A stretch of DNA of 42,649 bases from Symbiotaphrina buchneri (GCA_001599915.1 BCIG01000041.1:1-42649), one strand, 5' to 3'; positions 10,645 to 20,585 are shown, counted from the first letter of the stretch. Notes: generated by a model not told the origin, from the sequence alone. Program-made: numbers and translations.

Positions 10645-12013
10645 ATGCATTCCTTGATGCGTGCCGCCCTTGCGGCTTCGCTCGTTTCATCTGCTGCCGC
10701 AGTCTACCAAGGCTTCAACTATCCCTCCACCAACGGTGATGGCTCTGCTCGTGTTCAATCCGACTTTGAGAGCGACTTTTCCACTGCCAAAGGTCTCGTT
10801 GGTACTGATGGTGGCTTCACCAGTGCTCGTCTGTACACCATGATTGTGAGTGGTTCAACGGTCGGACATCTTGACACAAACGCTGACAATCCAACAGCAA
10901 GAGGGAAGCACCACCGACCCCATCCAGGCTATCCCTGCCGCCATCTCCCAGGACGTTACTCTCCTGCTCGGTCTTTGGATCTCTGGTGGAAACGTTGCCA
11001 ACGAGGTCACAGCTCTCAAGAACGCCATCTCTCAATACCCCGACTTGGCTTCTCACGTTGCTGGTATCTCGGTCGGCAGTGAGGATCTATACCGTGACTC
11101 GTCGCTGGGTATTCAGGCCGATGCTGGTGTCGGTGTTGGTCCGGATGTTGTCATCGACGCCATCAACCAGGTCCGGAGTGCCATCTCTGGAACTGGCTTG
11201 AGCGGTGTTCCGGTCGGTCACGTCGATACCTGGACTGCGTGGGTCAACAGCTCCATCAGCGATGTCATCTCCGCTGTTGACTTTATCGGTTTCGATGCCT
11301 ACCCATACTTCCAAAACACCATGGCCAACTCGATCGATGTTGCGTCTGACCTCTTCTACTCTGCTCTTACACAGACTGAAGCTGTTGCCAACGGCAAGCC
11401 CATCTGGGTTACTGAGACTGGCTGGCCCGTCAGCGGACCTACCGAGAACCAGGCTGTTGCCAGCACCCAGAACGCCGAGACTTACTGGCAAGAGATTGCT
11501 TGCAACCTTTTGGGCAAGACCAACACTTGGTGGTACACCCTGAACGACAACGGTGCTAGCCCCAGCTTTGGTGTTGAGACCTCTGGCACCACTCCTCTGT
11601 ACAACCTGTCTTGCGCTGCCAACACGTAAGTCTTTGTTGTAAATCTATCGTGGGTTCGTATTAACTTGATTAGCACTTCATCCTCCTCTTCTTCGTCAAG
11701 TGCGAGCGCGACCGCCACCAGCGCCAGCGGTTCCGCCAGTGGCTCTGCTAGCGGCTCTGCCACCAGCATCTCCATCCCTGCTTCTTTGAGCCCCACCGTT
11801 TCCGCCTCTGCTCAAGGTGGTGGCTCCCCCGGTGTTTCTGCTCTCACCAGCGGCAACTCCTCCGTCATCGCCACCGCCACCAGCTCTTTGGTGACCAAGG
11901 CCAGCGGCAGTGCTTCTGCTACTGCCTCTCCCTTCACTGGTGCTGCTGTTGCCAACTCTGGCTCCATTGGTGCCTTGGTCGGTGCGGCCGCCGTCCTGAT
12001 TGCGGCTTTGTAA
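10645..12013 (+). CDS. eglC: GPI-anchored glucan endo-1,3-beta-glucosidase, GH17, eglC-like
   Basis: Cell-wall beta-1,3-glucan hydrolase/transglucosidase of family GH17, about 422 residues. Exons 10645-10845, 10898-11625 and 11674-12013. A signal peptide (residues 1-19, cut before VYQGFNY) leads to the secretory pathway. The catalytic domain contains the acid/base Glu in [10 protein letters not shown] (about E129) and the nucleophile in [11 protein letters not shown] (about E240), plus FDAYPYFQ. Exon 3 encodes a Ser/Thr/Ala-rich, heavily O-glycosylatable stalk. It is followed by a small-residue and hydrophobic tail ([14 protein letters not shown]) of the GPI-attachment type. Domain order, length and GPI tail match the Aspergillus eglC group rather than the unanchored Bgl2/Scw4 types. 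Introns are 52 and 48 bp with good branch sites (gctgac, ttaac). Confidence 0.92.
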
Positions 12014-12862
12014 GTTACGCTGTGACCGTACGATAGAAAGCTCAGCGGTGCATAATCAATCTACAACGGTCATTACCGTCCACGGTCTGGCTAGGTCTGG
12101 CTTTGCTTATGCTCTAATAATTGGGACTGGTGGACTGGTTGGCGTCTTACAAATGTTGCTCTTTTCTATGTGGATATTGCTGGTAAAAACATTGGCCAAG
12201 ACTGGATTGATTGTACAACAAGACAGCAGTGGATTGACTAAAAATGGAATACACGTGTTCTAAATGTTTATCTCTTTGGTGATGCGATGTTTGTGTAGCC
12301 AAACAATGGTCGTTCCAGCCAAGCATCGTGATTGGCAACCCCTTGCGTCGTGTAAGCCTTTGAAATATGCGGAAGGTTAACGCGTTGTAAAAATAGCAGA
12401 GATTGCTGTCAACACCTCTTTCGAGCCTGGCCCCCGTGTTGTTGACAGTCTTGTCATTGCACCGGCGGCGCGCGACGGGCGGGAAAGGGACGCGTCGTGT
12501 TGGCGTCGCCGCTAGATATGGTCCGCCGCCGCAGCGAAACCGGATAAGCAGCGAACCAGTAGACTAGCAGAAATAGACCAGCGCTGACCAGTACAGACCA
12601 GAGTGGCTCTGGCTCAGTACGAGAATCTTTTGGTATCTTCAAAGAGTCAATTTTGGATGCTCGTCCTGATTTGTTTCTTCTCTGAATAGCTAGGGGCGGA
12701 GTGCGGTGTTGTGTAAGATGGTGCTGCAGTCTTCAACACCGTCCATTCGCATTTACAACTACATCAGGACTGAGTCATCTATCTTCCAAGTCAATACTCA
12801 CCTACAGATATACAGTCTCCTTCCAAGTGTGACTCTCCCTCCACCCTCATCGTTCCAGTCGC
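12014..12862. other. Intergenic region downstream of the glucanase gene
   Basis: 849 bp. The first part is the glucanase 3' UTR. The right end (about 12790-12860) becomes pyrimidine-rich, as expected of a promoter or leader in front of the small frame at 12863. Nothing else recognised. Confidence 0.45.
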
Positions 12863-13108
12863 ATGCAGTCCCTCGTTTGTTATGCTTCAAACGCGACTTT
12901 CAATCCCCCTACCCACACCACCCCTCAACCTCACATCCCACAACGCGTTTGGGAAACCTTTGGAGAGCCCGTGCCGGCTAGCTATAATCGTGTAAAGACT
13001 GTGCCACCATATTTGGATGAGTTTGTCAAGGGGGCAAGGAAGGAGAATGAGGTGCTCGCGAGGGAGGCGTGTAAGGAGGTTGAGAAGAAGAAAAACAGGG
13101 AGGAGTGA
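12863..13108 (+). CDS. Possible small hypothetical protein, 81 aa
   Basis: Short frame starting MQSLVCYASNATFNPP and ending with a very charged Lys/Glu-rich tail (EKKKNREE). Support is indirect. It follows a CT-rich leader-like stretch, includes a plausible ordered segment (QRVWETFGEPVPASYNRVK), and its codon use resembles nearby genes. No family recognised, no signal peptide, no membrane segment. It may be a genuine small protein or a chance frame in a 5' leader. Confidence 0.35.
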   Translation: MQSLVCYASNATFNPPTHTTPQPHIPQRVWETFGEPVPASYNRVKTVPPYLDEFVKGARKENEVLAREACKEVEKKKNREE

Positions 13109-13470
13109 GAGTGTTTGACGGAGGAGGACAGGAGGAGTAGCGCTGGAGGACTGCGTATGGAGCTATGTGCTTTAGGTTTCGAGAATAGACAATGATCATT
13201 ATATTTAAGTCCGTCTCGAAGGTGATCCCGATCCAGCGCTATAGCCACGATTGGAAATTCTTGATAAGATGCGCCGCCACTATATCCTGGCCTAAATCCA
13301 CCACGCCCCGACCTTCTCTTCCACCAAGACGAGCTTTAAAGGATTGCAGCCACTATCAATCTCAACCATCTCCTGGACATCTCTTTTCTAACAGTAATGT
13401 AACCGCAACCCACCCATTCCAACTCACCACCCCCACCTCACCATCCTTCACCTGCACATCCCAGCACACC
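13109..13470. other. Intergenic: promoter and leader of the alpha/beta hydrolase gene
   Basis: 362 bp between the small frame and the hydrolase start. The last 100 bp before 13471 are C-rich (ccacccattcc, caccacccccacc), typical of a fungal 5' leader. No gene seen. Confidence 0.45.
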
Positions 13471-14579
13471 ATGCCAACCATCTCCCTCAACAACGCAACC
13501 TTCACCTACTCTCTCCGCGGACCCTCATCCGCACCCCTCCTCATCGTCCTCCACGGCGGCCGCGGCTTCGGCGACCACCGCGCCGACTTTGCACACTTTC
13601 TGCCCCTCGCCGACACCTACCGCGTGCTGGCATTCGACTTCCGCGGCCATGGCCAAAGTTCGTTAAGCCCGCCGTATACGTTCGCGCAGATTGTTAAGGA
13701 TGTTGAAGCGTTTAGGGCAAGGTTTGCAGGTGAGAGCAAGGTGGTCCTTGCTGGAGGCAGTTTTGGTGGGTTTTTAGCGCAGCAGGTGAGTCACGGAGCT
13801 TTTCTGGAGCCTGGGGATGGGGGAAAGGGTGAGGATTGGGCTGATGATTGATAGTATGCCATTACGTACCCGGACAAACTGTCGCATCTAATCCTTCGGG
13901 GCACTGCGCCGTCATGGCAGCGTAAGGGCTCTACCTACATATCTATCATTGGGTACAGTGAAATAGGCTAATATGCAATCAGAGGAGGAAGATGCCCGCA
14001 AAGTCTTCCTGAGCAGACTGCACAAAGCCCCCATGGCGTCTCCCGAGATGCTCGAAAAGGTCTTTTCGGCATTCGAGGACGACGAGGAGATGCGGCTCGT
14101 CATGTATGCTCTGTCGCCGCTCGCTCTACACCGAGTCGTTTGATGCAAATGCCGCGTTGGCCAAGATCCGGGATACAGTCTTTCGGGCGGAGACGCATAG
14201 TACGTTGTTGTTTCTTCGAACGTGTAGATATGTGAGGGTCAAGCGGAGTTACTGACGTATGACACCGGTTAGATGCGCTTTATGCCGAGTCGGAAAAGTA
14301 CTTTGATTACACGCAGGACCTGCACAAGGTCTCGGCGAAGACGCTGGTGGTCGTGGGAGAGCAGGATTGGATCTGTCTGCCGAGTGAGTTGGATGCGATC
14401 CTATCTTATTGCTGGGCAGCTAGCTGAATGTTGTGGTTGTAGATCAGTCGCGGAAGATAGCGGAGTTGATACCGGACGCAAAGCTCCTCGTCGTCCCGGG
14501 GGCGAATCATGGAGTGCATGCGGAGAAGAATGAGGTGTTCATTAAGGCCGTCAGAGAGTTTTTGCAATCTGATGTATGA
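13471..14579 (+). pseudogene. Alpha/beta hydrolase gene with a 4-bp frameshifting duplication
   Basis: Alpha/beta-hydrolase-fold enzyme (proline iminopeptidase/enol-lactonase-like). Exons 13471-13785, 13855-13921, 13983-14199, 14273-14383 and 14443-14579. The oxyanion region is LHGGRGFGDHR, the nucleophile elbow AGGSFGG (S97), the acid GEQDW and the base GANHGVH. So the triad is fully encoded. In exon 3 the frame after MYALSPL runs into TGA at 14141-14143, while the expected family continuation (YTESFDANAALAKIRDTVF) sits in another frame. The cause is a direct gctc-gctc repeat at 14119-14126. Downstream splice phases fit only the shifted frame. Either a recent inactivating mutation or a sequencing/assembly error. 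Substrate unknown; it converges on a regulator that is also damaged. Confidence 0.72.
14119..14126 (+). repeat. 4-bp tandem duplication (gctc x2) inside the hydrolase exon
   Basis: Two adjacent gctc copies (14119-14122 and 14123-14126). Homologous coding continues in the original frame if only one copy is counted, so this duplication is the likely frameshift. Confidence 0.7.
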
Positions 14580-14660
14580 TGACAATGCGTGCGAGAAGAG
14601 GGGGTTCTCTGCTTCATGCTTGTTGATCTTAAATGACGTCTACGACCTCGAGTTTACCAT

Positions 14661-14944
14661 CTATAAAAACTCCATGCTCAACCCTCTATTCCCGACCCAC
14701 ATCCTCCCTTTATCCGCCGTCATTGAACCCAGCTGAAACGCCGTCTGGCTCGCCTTCGAAATCTCATCCAACTGCCACTCCCGTAATACCTCCGTCGAGC
14801 TCTCCAGATCCATCGCATTGAACATACTAGACCGGCCCAGCACCTCCCGAACCAGATCCATCGTCCTTGCGCGAATCTCATAAACCCACCCCGGCGGCTC
14901 CTGCTCTCCACTCATCGACGCGGGGCTCGTCATCTCCGTATCGA
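14661..14944 (-). pseudogene. Stranded C-terminal coding segment of the neighbouring Zn2Cys6 regulator
   Basis: Minus-strand frame continuing the regulator after the 23-bp duplication. It encodes PPGWVYEIRARTMDLVREVL and a helical Ser/Glu-rich tail (EVLREWQLDEISKASQ) with codon use like the main gene. It has no start or splice site of its own and is out of frame with the regulator, so it is read only if the duplication is absent. Confidence 0.6.
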
Positions 14945-14973
14945 CTACGGCGTCATCTCCGTATCGACTACGG
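14928..14973. repeat. Perfect 23-bp tandem duplication
   Basis: Two identical adjacent 23-bp units (14928-14950 and 14951-14973), each beginning cgtcatctcc and ending gactacgg. Because 23 is not a multiple of three, one extra copy shifts the reading frame of the overlapping regulator. Confidence 0.9.
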
Positions 14974-16786
14974 CCGCAAACAGCCGACATAATCTCGCCG
15001 TGCGGCGCGCATACTCCCACTCCTCCTTGAAAGCCTCCAGGATCTGCGCGCAGATATTGACCTCGTCTTTCGCATCAAACGGTCTTCTTCGCTCGGCTTT
15101 CGTGAAGCAATACACGAGGATAGCGAAGATGGACAGGAAGCGGTAGAGGGTGACCCAATTGAGGGGCAGGTGCCGCTCCTGGAACAGCACGGCGCTATAC
15201 TGAACATACTTCTGCGCCGAGCGCTGCAGCTCCAGCAGCTGGGCCAGGCTATACTGCGCGTTGAACTGGCTCGGGCTGTACAGCAGCACCAGCAGGTTGT
15301 GATACCGCACATTCAGCCACGAAATCGTGTTGTGGAACGGGATGTGGTCCTCCTCCAGCGGCGACAGCAGGCACCCCTGGCTGTACCAGTTCTCGATCTG
15401 GGCCCGCAGGTCCTGCGCCAGCGCGCGCTTGTCGGCCGCGTTCAGTGCGCCTGTGGAGGCGGCGTTGCTCAGGTGGATCTTCGATACGATCTTCTCCTCC
15501 AGCTGCCGCAGCATGATCACGTGCCGGCTTACCTGCAGGGTGAATGTGTAGTACGCTCGCTCTGGGGATGCGTACTCCTCGATGGAGATCCCTGGCAGCG
15601 GCACGTCGACGTTCTCGTCGTTGATCCCGAATGGTAGCCCCACGGACACGGAGATCATCCGGTCCAGCACAAACGCGCTCCAGAAGAGTCGGTGCCGTCG
15701 TTCGATCAGTAGCGGGGACATACCCTCATTCTGCGACGCTTTCCGGTTGAGGCCGAGGGCTATGACCTGCCGGGCCAGCACGCCCACGATCATCCAGGGC
15801 GCCAAACCGGTCGGGTCGAATAGCGAGTAAAGGCCCGCCAACACAAGGATCTCGACGGACTCAACATTATTCTTCTCCAAGCATTCCTGAATAATGCCCG
15901 TGTACGACATGCGGAACTTGGTGCAGATCTCGTCCGGGACCTGGCCCACGCGCTGCAGCGTCGTGCAGCCGATGGCCATGATCATGTAGATGCGCGTCGG
16001 CAACGCGTCCTTCCATCCGCGCCGCAGGTCGCCCATCGCCTCCACCTCTTCCATGACTTTGGCCCGGTCGACGAATGGATACGCCCGGTGCACGTGCCGG
16101 AAGTATGCGTCCGCGAAGAGTCGCCCGGCTGTCTCCTTGATTACCGGTCGGTTGTGCGATTGTAGTCGGATCACTTCGGGCGTGTGGATGCTGCCTGTCC
16201 GAGATGGTGGACCGAGACTCCCTGGTGCCTCGGGGATGGCAATCATTCCACTCGATTGCGTGGAGACCGTCGCCGCCGGCGTTGCAGCAGCAGCAGGAGC
16301 ATTAGATCCCCCAACAACTTGCCCCGTCTGGGCACTCTGCCCTCCCTGAAACACCACCGTCTCGCCCGGCGGCCCCGCACCCCTCCCCCCAGCTCCCGTC
16401 TGCCCCTGCGAAGAAGCGCCTTTCGCGGCCAGCGCCTCATCCACAAACCTCGACAACCACTCCACGCGCTTCTCCAGCTGCTCGGCCCGCTCAGCCGAAA
16501 CGGCCGCGGTCTTCCTCTCACGCTCCGTCTCCGCCGCCAGCGAGCACGCCGCGCCCGCCGCCGCGCACAGCGCGCACTCGGGCGCCGTCCGGCTGCATTT
16601 CTTCTTTAGACGTCGGCACCGCTGGCATACGTTCCCCGCCGGCCGGGTGCCCAGGATCTTCCCCGCGCCGCCGCTGCTGGGCGCTGGAGAGGCGGCGCTG
16701 TGTTTGAAGTTAGGGGTGGAGAGAGCGCCCTCGGAGCGCGCGTCGGAGGGCCGGCGGATGCGGAAGCGGTGGAATGACGGTTGCAT
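14945..16786 (-). CDS. Zn2Cys6 transcription factor, C-terminally truncated by a tandem duplication
   Basis: Intronless 613-residue regulator from ATG 16786. The zinc cluster is complete: C54, C57, C64, C71, C74, C81 (VCQRCRRLKKKC to CALCAAAGAAC). A coiled-coil linker (LEKRVEWLSRFVDEAL) and a Gly/Ala/Gln-rich stretch follow. The fungal_trans domain comes next (YFRHVHRAYPFVDRAKV, YSLFDPTGLAPWMIVGVLAR, RHRLFWSAFVLDRMISVSVGLP). The frame ends abnormally at VVDTEMTP. A 23-bp direct duplication lies at the stop. In another frame past it, about 90 further coding-like residues run down to 14661 (SMSGEQEPPGWVYEIRARTM and onward). So the present protein probably lacks its original C-terminal tail. The target is unknown; the hydrolase converging on it is a natural candidate. 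Confidence 0.82.
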   Translation of the reverse strand: MQPSFHRFRIRRPSDARSEGALSTPNFKHSAASPAPSSGGAGKILGTRPAGNVCQRCRRLKKKCSRTAPECALCAAAGAACSLAAETERERKTAAVSAERAEQLEKRVEWLSRFVDEALAAKGASSQGQTGAGGRGAGPPGETVVFQGGQSAQTGQVVGGSNAPAAAATPAATVSTQSSGMIAIPEAPGSLGPPSRTGSIHTPEVIRLQSHNRPVIKETAGRLFADAYFRHVHRAYPFVDRAKVMEEVEAMGDLRRGWKDALPTRIYMIMAIGCTTLQRVGQVPDEICTKFRMSYTGIIQECLEKNNVESVEILVLAGLYSLFDPTGLAPWMIVGVLARQVIALGLNRKASQNEGMSPLLIERRHRLFWSAFVLDRMISVSVGLPFGINDENVDVPLPGISIEEYASPERAYYTFTLQVSRHVIMLRQLEEKIVSKIHLSNAASTGALNAADKRALAQDLRAQIENWYSQGCLLSPLEEDHIPFHNTISWLNVRYHNLLVLLYSPSQFNAQYSLAQLLELQRSAQKYVQYSAVLFQERHLPLNWVTLYRFLSIFAILVYCFTKAERRRPFDAKDEVNICAQILEAFKEEWEYARRTARLCRLFAAVVDTEMTP

Positions 16787-17387
16787 CCTGGCTCGATCTT
16801 GAGAGCGCCTTCCGCCGTCACCGTGTCATGGTCGTGGAAAAGCAATTGGCGGTCGTCAGGAAATTGATGTCCCGGGTCCTTGACTGTTACGTCGGAGCGG
16901 AAACGGGAAAACGTGGCAGAGATCGAATAGATAACCGGGATGTCGTGCTTTCGGGCGCTTCACCCAATCAGGATTGCCGAGCGATGGCGCCTTCGGCCGA
17001 GAAAGGTAATTCTTGATAGCGCGCCCGCGATTGAAGACAAGGGGGCGTTACGGACCGTAGTAACAAACAATGTTTGCGATCATTTAGTTAGTGATCAGAT
17101 CTATGATCCATAGGAGTTTCAGCTTCCATGATGAGAAAATACAGCGTGGATCAGGATCCCCGTCACGCGTTTGCCGCGCCTGCGTTACGATTAGATCTGT
17201 GCTTAGATCACGATTACTTTATAAACACGATCATGGCGTCCCACATCACCAGAGATTGATTGGATCTGAGGGATATGGAAGCAAATACAGAGACTACGAC
17301 TGACCCCATGCCCTCCTATTTCCCCGCCGCTGAGTTGCAAACAAATCACTATCACTACACCTAAACCACCCCTTAGCACAGCTCGTT
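16787..17387. other. Intergenic: promoter of the truncated regulator and 3' end of the MFS gene
   Basis: 601 bp. A CCAAT motif lies near 16964 within the promoter side. About 17085-17270 is strikingly rich in GATC (agatct, ggatcc, gatcac), with partial inverted repeats around gattagatc and gatcacgatt. No gene seen. Confidence 0.45.
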
Positions 17388-19205
17388 CTAGTAAACGTAT
17401 CTAAACTTCAACTTCTGCTCAAAGTCCGTGAGATCAAAGAATTCGTCATGAATCTGCACCAATTCATCACCATGCATCTCTGCCAATCTATCACGCCTCT
17501 TGTTCTCCCACATCAAGTATGCCTGATAGACCCAAGGCACCACCATGAGCAGAGCAAAGCAGACAAATGCACCCCTAAACGCTGTCGGGTAGTCGGGTGC
17601 TTCGGTCGAGATGAACAATTGCGGGCCTATAACCTGACCTGCACAGAATGCCATGAAGATAATGCCTGTGAATGACACCCGCTTGGTGTAGCCGGCCACG
17701 TTGGCGGATAGAGAGGCCATGCACATGATCGTACTGATGCTGTGCGTTTGGATGATGTAGTAGGATGCCAGCCGGCCGTGTTTATTGCTGTGAGGCAGAG
17801 TATAGAGTAGCACGGCCCCGATGAGGGCAGGAATTTGCGTTACTGCGCCGCCGTTAGCAAGGAAGGATTGACTTGAACTCGCCAGTCGGACCAACTTACC
17901 GGACATGATCAAAGCCCTGGAATTGGGGAAATACTTGGTGTATAGCCCCGTCAGCAAGATAGTGGCTCCCTGGACAGCTCCCAGAGGCATCTGGAGCAAT
18001 GTAGTGTCCAACGAGCTATACCCGAAGGCCTTGATGACAATGTCGCCATAAGACGCGACTCCACCGGACGAAACATTGTTCAAGATGATCAGAACAAAGA
18101 GGAAGTAGAGCTTCGGATCCTTCAGGGTTTCCCACATTTGATAGGATTTCCAATGGGTGTTTTTTACACCTGTCCTATTCTCTCGTACTCGCTCCACAAC
18201 TTTTGCCCTATCCTCCTCGGACAACCACCGGGCTGTCATTGGAGAGTCCGGGAGAAAAAATAAACAGAAGATACCAAAGAGGATCGTGAAGGCGCCGAAT
18301 ATCAGGAAGAAGTATCCCCATCGTGGCACAGCAGTCGCTTGGATATGTCCAATACCGTAGCCGACTACGCCACCCAGGATCTGCCCGATGGCATTCCCGA
18401 AGAACCAGTAACCAACCCGTGCGGGCTGCTCGGATGCTTTGTACCACATGGATGTTATCATGAGGAAGGCCGGGTTAATACAGGACTCGACGGCTCCAAG
18501 AATGGCGCGGACAGACATCAGAGAGGCGAAGGAGCGGCATGCGGCGGTCGTCATAAGAACTCCTCCCCAGAGGATGATGTTGATCGAGACAAAACGACCG
18601 ATAGGGAAGCGCTGGATCAGACGGGAGATGACCGGTTGGGACACCATGTATGCTGAAGATAAGGGTTAGTGCTGATTTCTTGCAGGTTGGGGAAATTAGC
18701 TTACCAAGGTAGAATACCGAGCCACTCGCCCAGCTGTATTGTTGGCCAACCAGATGCTAGGTAGAGTCAGCTGTGAATCGCGGGTAGGACGTCTTCTCCT
18801 CTTCCTGGACCTACATTATCGGTTTTCAGTCCCCAGTTGGCGGAGTAGGACAGTGCATTCTTATCCCTGCCAGAGTCAATAAACAATCGCTCATAGAGTA
18901 CGGTGGTGCATTACATGAAATTGAGTGTGTATGTGACCAACATCTATGCTTGTAAGTTGTTTGCACTTAAGCTCCGGTCCAAGCGGAGCCAGACGTACCA
19001 GAGGCATGAGGAACAAGTCAATCTTCCAAAGAAGTCTCTTATCATCCTCAGGCGTCAACGTGATCCCGCCATGCTCCTCAGCAAACGCCTGCGCTTGATC
19101 GGCATCAAGCCTATGATGGAACTTCTCCTCCACTATGCCCTCCTCAATCCTGGGATTGGAGGTTATGTCATCGGCAGGCGTGGTCTTCTCCTGAGTGGAC
19201 GCCAT
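17388..19205 (-). CDS. MFS transporter, Dal5/TNA1-type anion:cation symporter family
   Basis: Plasma-membrane transporter of the allantoate/nicotinate permease group, 515 residues. Exons in coding order: 19205-18999, 18943-18915 (only 29 nt), 18866-18815, 18756-18705, 18652-17900 and 17842-17388. Every junction keeps frame. A cytosolic N-terminus with LLWKIDLFLMPL leads into TM1 (MLVTYTLNFM, DKNALSYSANWGL). Later motifs are GQQYSWASGSVFYLAY, RAILGAVESCINPAFL, FFGNAIGQILGG and FLPDSPMTARWLSEEDR. The C-terminal half has the usual second set of TMs and ends MWENKRRDRLAEMHGDE. All of this is typical of the family. The likely substrate is a small organic anion; the exact one is not readable. It is divergent from the C45 fragment, sharing a 612-bp promoter. 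ATG 19205 is preferred to the upstream in-frame GTG. Confidence 0.9.
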
Positions 19206-19817
19206 CACATGCTTTGATGGATGATGGACATCTGAGATTCACGACCCTCGTAAAGGCAGAAACACTGTGGTTTCGACGTGCGTCTCCGATCTCTTCGTAA
19301 CACAGAAGTGTTGCGTGATCTTGCAGAAGAAGGGCGGACGCAGCCTTTATCCTTGCATTTCTTCCCTCGTCTTGAACGCCCCTTATCAAGGTGACCCTGG
19401 ACGGAAGATAACACGCGACATCCCCGCCTCCTAGTCGCGTGGCCGTTATCTATCCTGCTCGCACGATATCGGAGTTGGCGGTTCAGGAGGATGATATTGC
19501 TCTAGACCTGATGTGGAAAATCCGTCGCATCGATCGGGAGTGGGAACTGTCGGCTAGACAACTTGCCTAATTCGGCACTTCGCTCGGCCTGTATCAGCAA
19601 TCGGAAGCCTCGACGATGGAGCTAAGGCAATTGCCCAAATGGGACCGATGATTCAATAGCACTGCCGAGAGTGACAGCGGAGTTCGAGACCAGGTCGGTA
19701 AGCATTGGCAGGTTATCCACAGATGGAGGGAGGGGGCCCTAGGTGTGACTGTATCTTGGGAATGACGGAGTTTGTGTTGACAATACTGTACTATAAGTTT
19801 CGTCTGAAGCTACGACT
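19206..19817. promoter_or_regulatory. Bidirectional intergenic promoter between the MFS gene and the C45 fragment
   Basis: 612 bp between divergent starts. A TATA-like actataag lies at about 19790, close to the C45 start at 19818. No domain-bearing frame occurs inside. Shared control of both genes is inferred from geometry only. Confidence 0.4.
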
Positions 19818-20417
19818 ATGATCGAGATGCCGGGAAATATGATTCGGCCAGTTGTTCATCATCTCGGAGAAACAGGCTCAGAGCAGTCGTCTCCCATACC
19901 CCAATCCAAGAAGAGTCTTTACTACGAGCACATCCGCATCGAAGGCGGGCCAAAAGAACGAGGCCATCAATATGGCACCAAAGCACGACAGAAGATTCGC
20001 AGAAACATTGCACACTACCTCCAGCCGGGCCAATTACCACCATGGGAACGCATCGTCAAATATATCCACGACCTCTACCTGCCAGCCTTGGAACAGCATT
20101 TCCCCGCCGCGATTGATGAGATGCGTGGTATAGCCGATGGCGCCGGTGTCACTTTCGAGGAGATTGTTATGGTGAATGCACGGTATGATCTCGCGAGGGC
20201 ACCTGGCGGATCTCGATATCGTCCGCCTACAGCAGCTATGCCTGGTCAGGGAACTCCAGCTTCTCAAGTCGCAGGATGTGAGGATTATGACGACTGCGAT
20301 GACTACAATGAGTGTACAAGCTCAGCTTTCCTCGCCCCAACGACCGCCAACGGGGACGTGCTGACGGCGCAAAACTGGGACATAGTCCAAAGCTCCATCG
20401 GCACCCTTCTTGTTCAC
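19818..20417 (+). pseudogene. 5' half of a peptidase C45 / acyl-CoA:6-APA acyltransferase-like gene
   Basis: N-terminal part of an NTN-hydrolase of family C45, related to penicillin acyltransferase. About 200 recognisable residues: YEHIRIEGGPKERGHQYG, IDEMRGIADGAGVTFEEIVM, NARYDLAR, then NECTSSAFLAPTTANGDVLT with the autocatalytic nucleophile Cys (C166), and AQNWDIV. An acidic, Gly/Pro-rich insertion (about 128-163) precedes the Cys. Homology stops at TLLVH, where a GTGAGT donor-like site occurs. No downstream exon with the remaining roughly 170 residues of the family exists on this strand, and the frame closes at 20498. The following DNA is instead the start of an opposing gene, so this is a truncated gene, probably inactive. 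A long intron hiding the rest cannot be fully excluded. Confidence 0.7.
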
Positions 20418-20585
20418 GTGAGTGGCCTGGATACCAAGCTTGGCCGCCGCCTCCGCAACTTCGGGAGTGACGTGCGCCTGCTTCTCCGAGTCCGATGAGG
20501 CGGGGTTGATGTCGATGCCGGCATCTTTGCGTTCGATGGGGTCGACGCCGTGAGTCACCATGACTCCTTCCTCCTGTTGTGACAT
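20418..20585 (-). pseudogene. 5' coding fragment of an unidentified gene, opposing the C45 fragment
   Basis: Starts MSQQEEGVMVTHGVDPIERK from ATG 20585. It continues with an acidic cytosol-like N-terminus (INPASSDSEKQ, TPEVAEAAAKLGIQAT) to about 20418. The frame remains open to 20322, but that part is only the antisense of C45 coding. Codons have strong G/C third positions, and a pyrimidine-rich leader precedes the ATG, so it looks like a real gene start. The N-terminus resembles those of transport proteins in style only; I cannot name a family. The body of the gene is absent. Confidence 0.5.
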
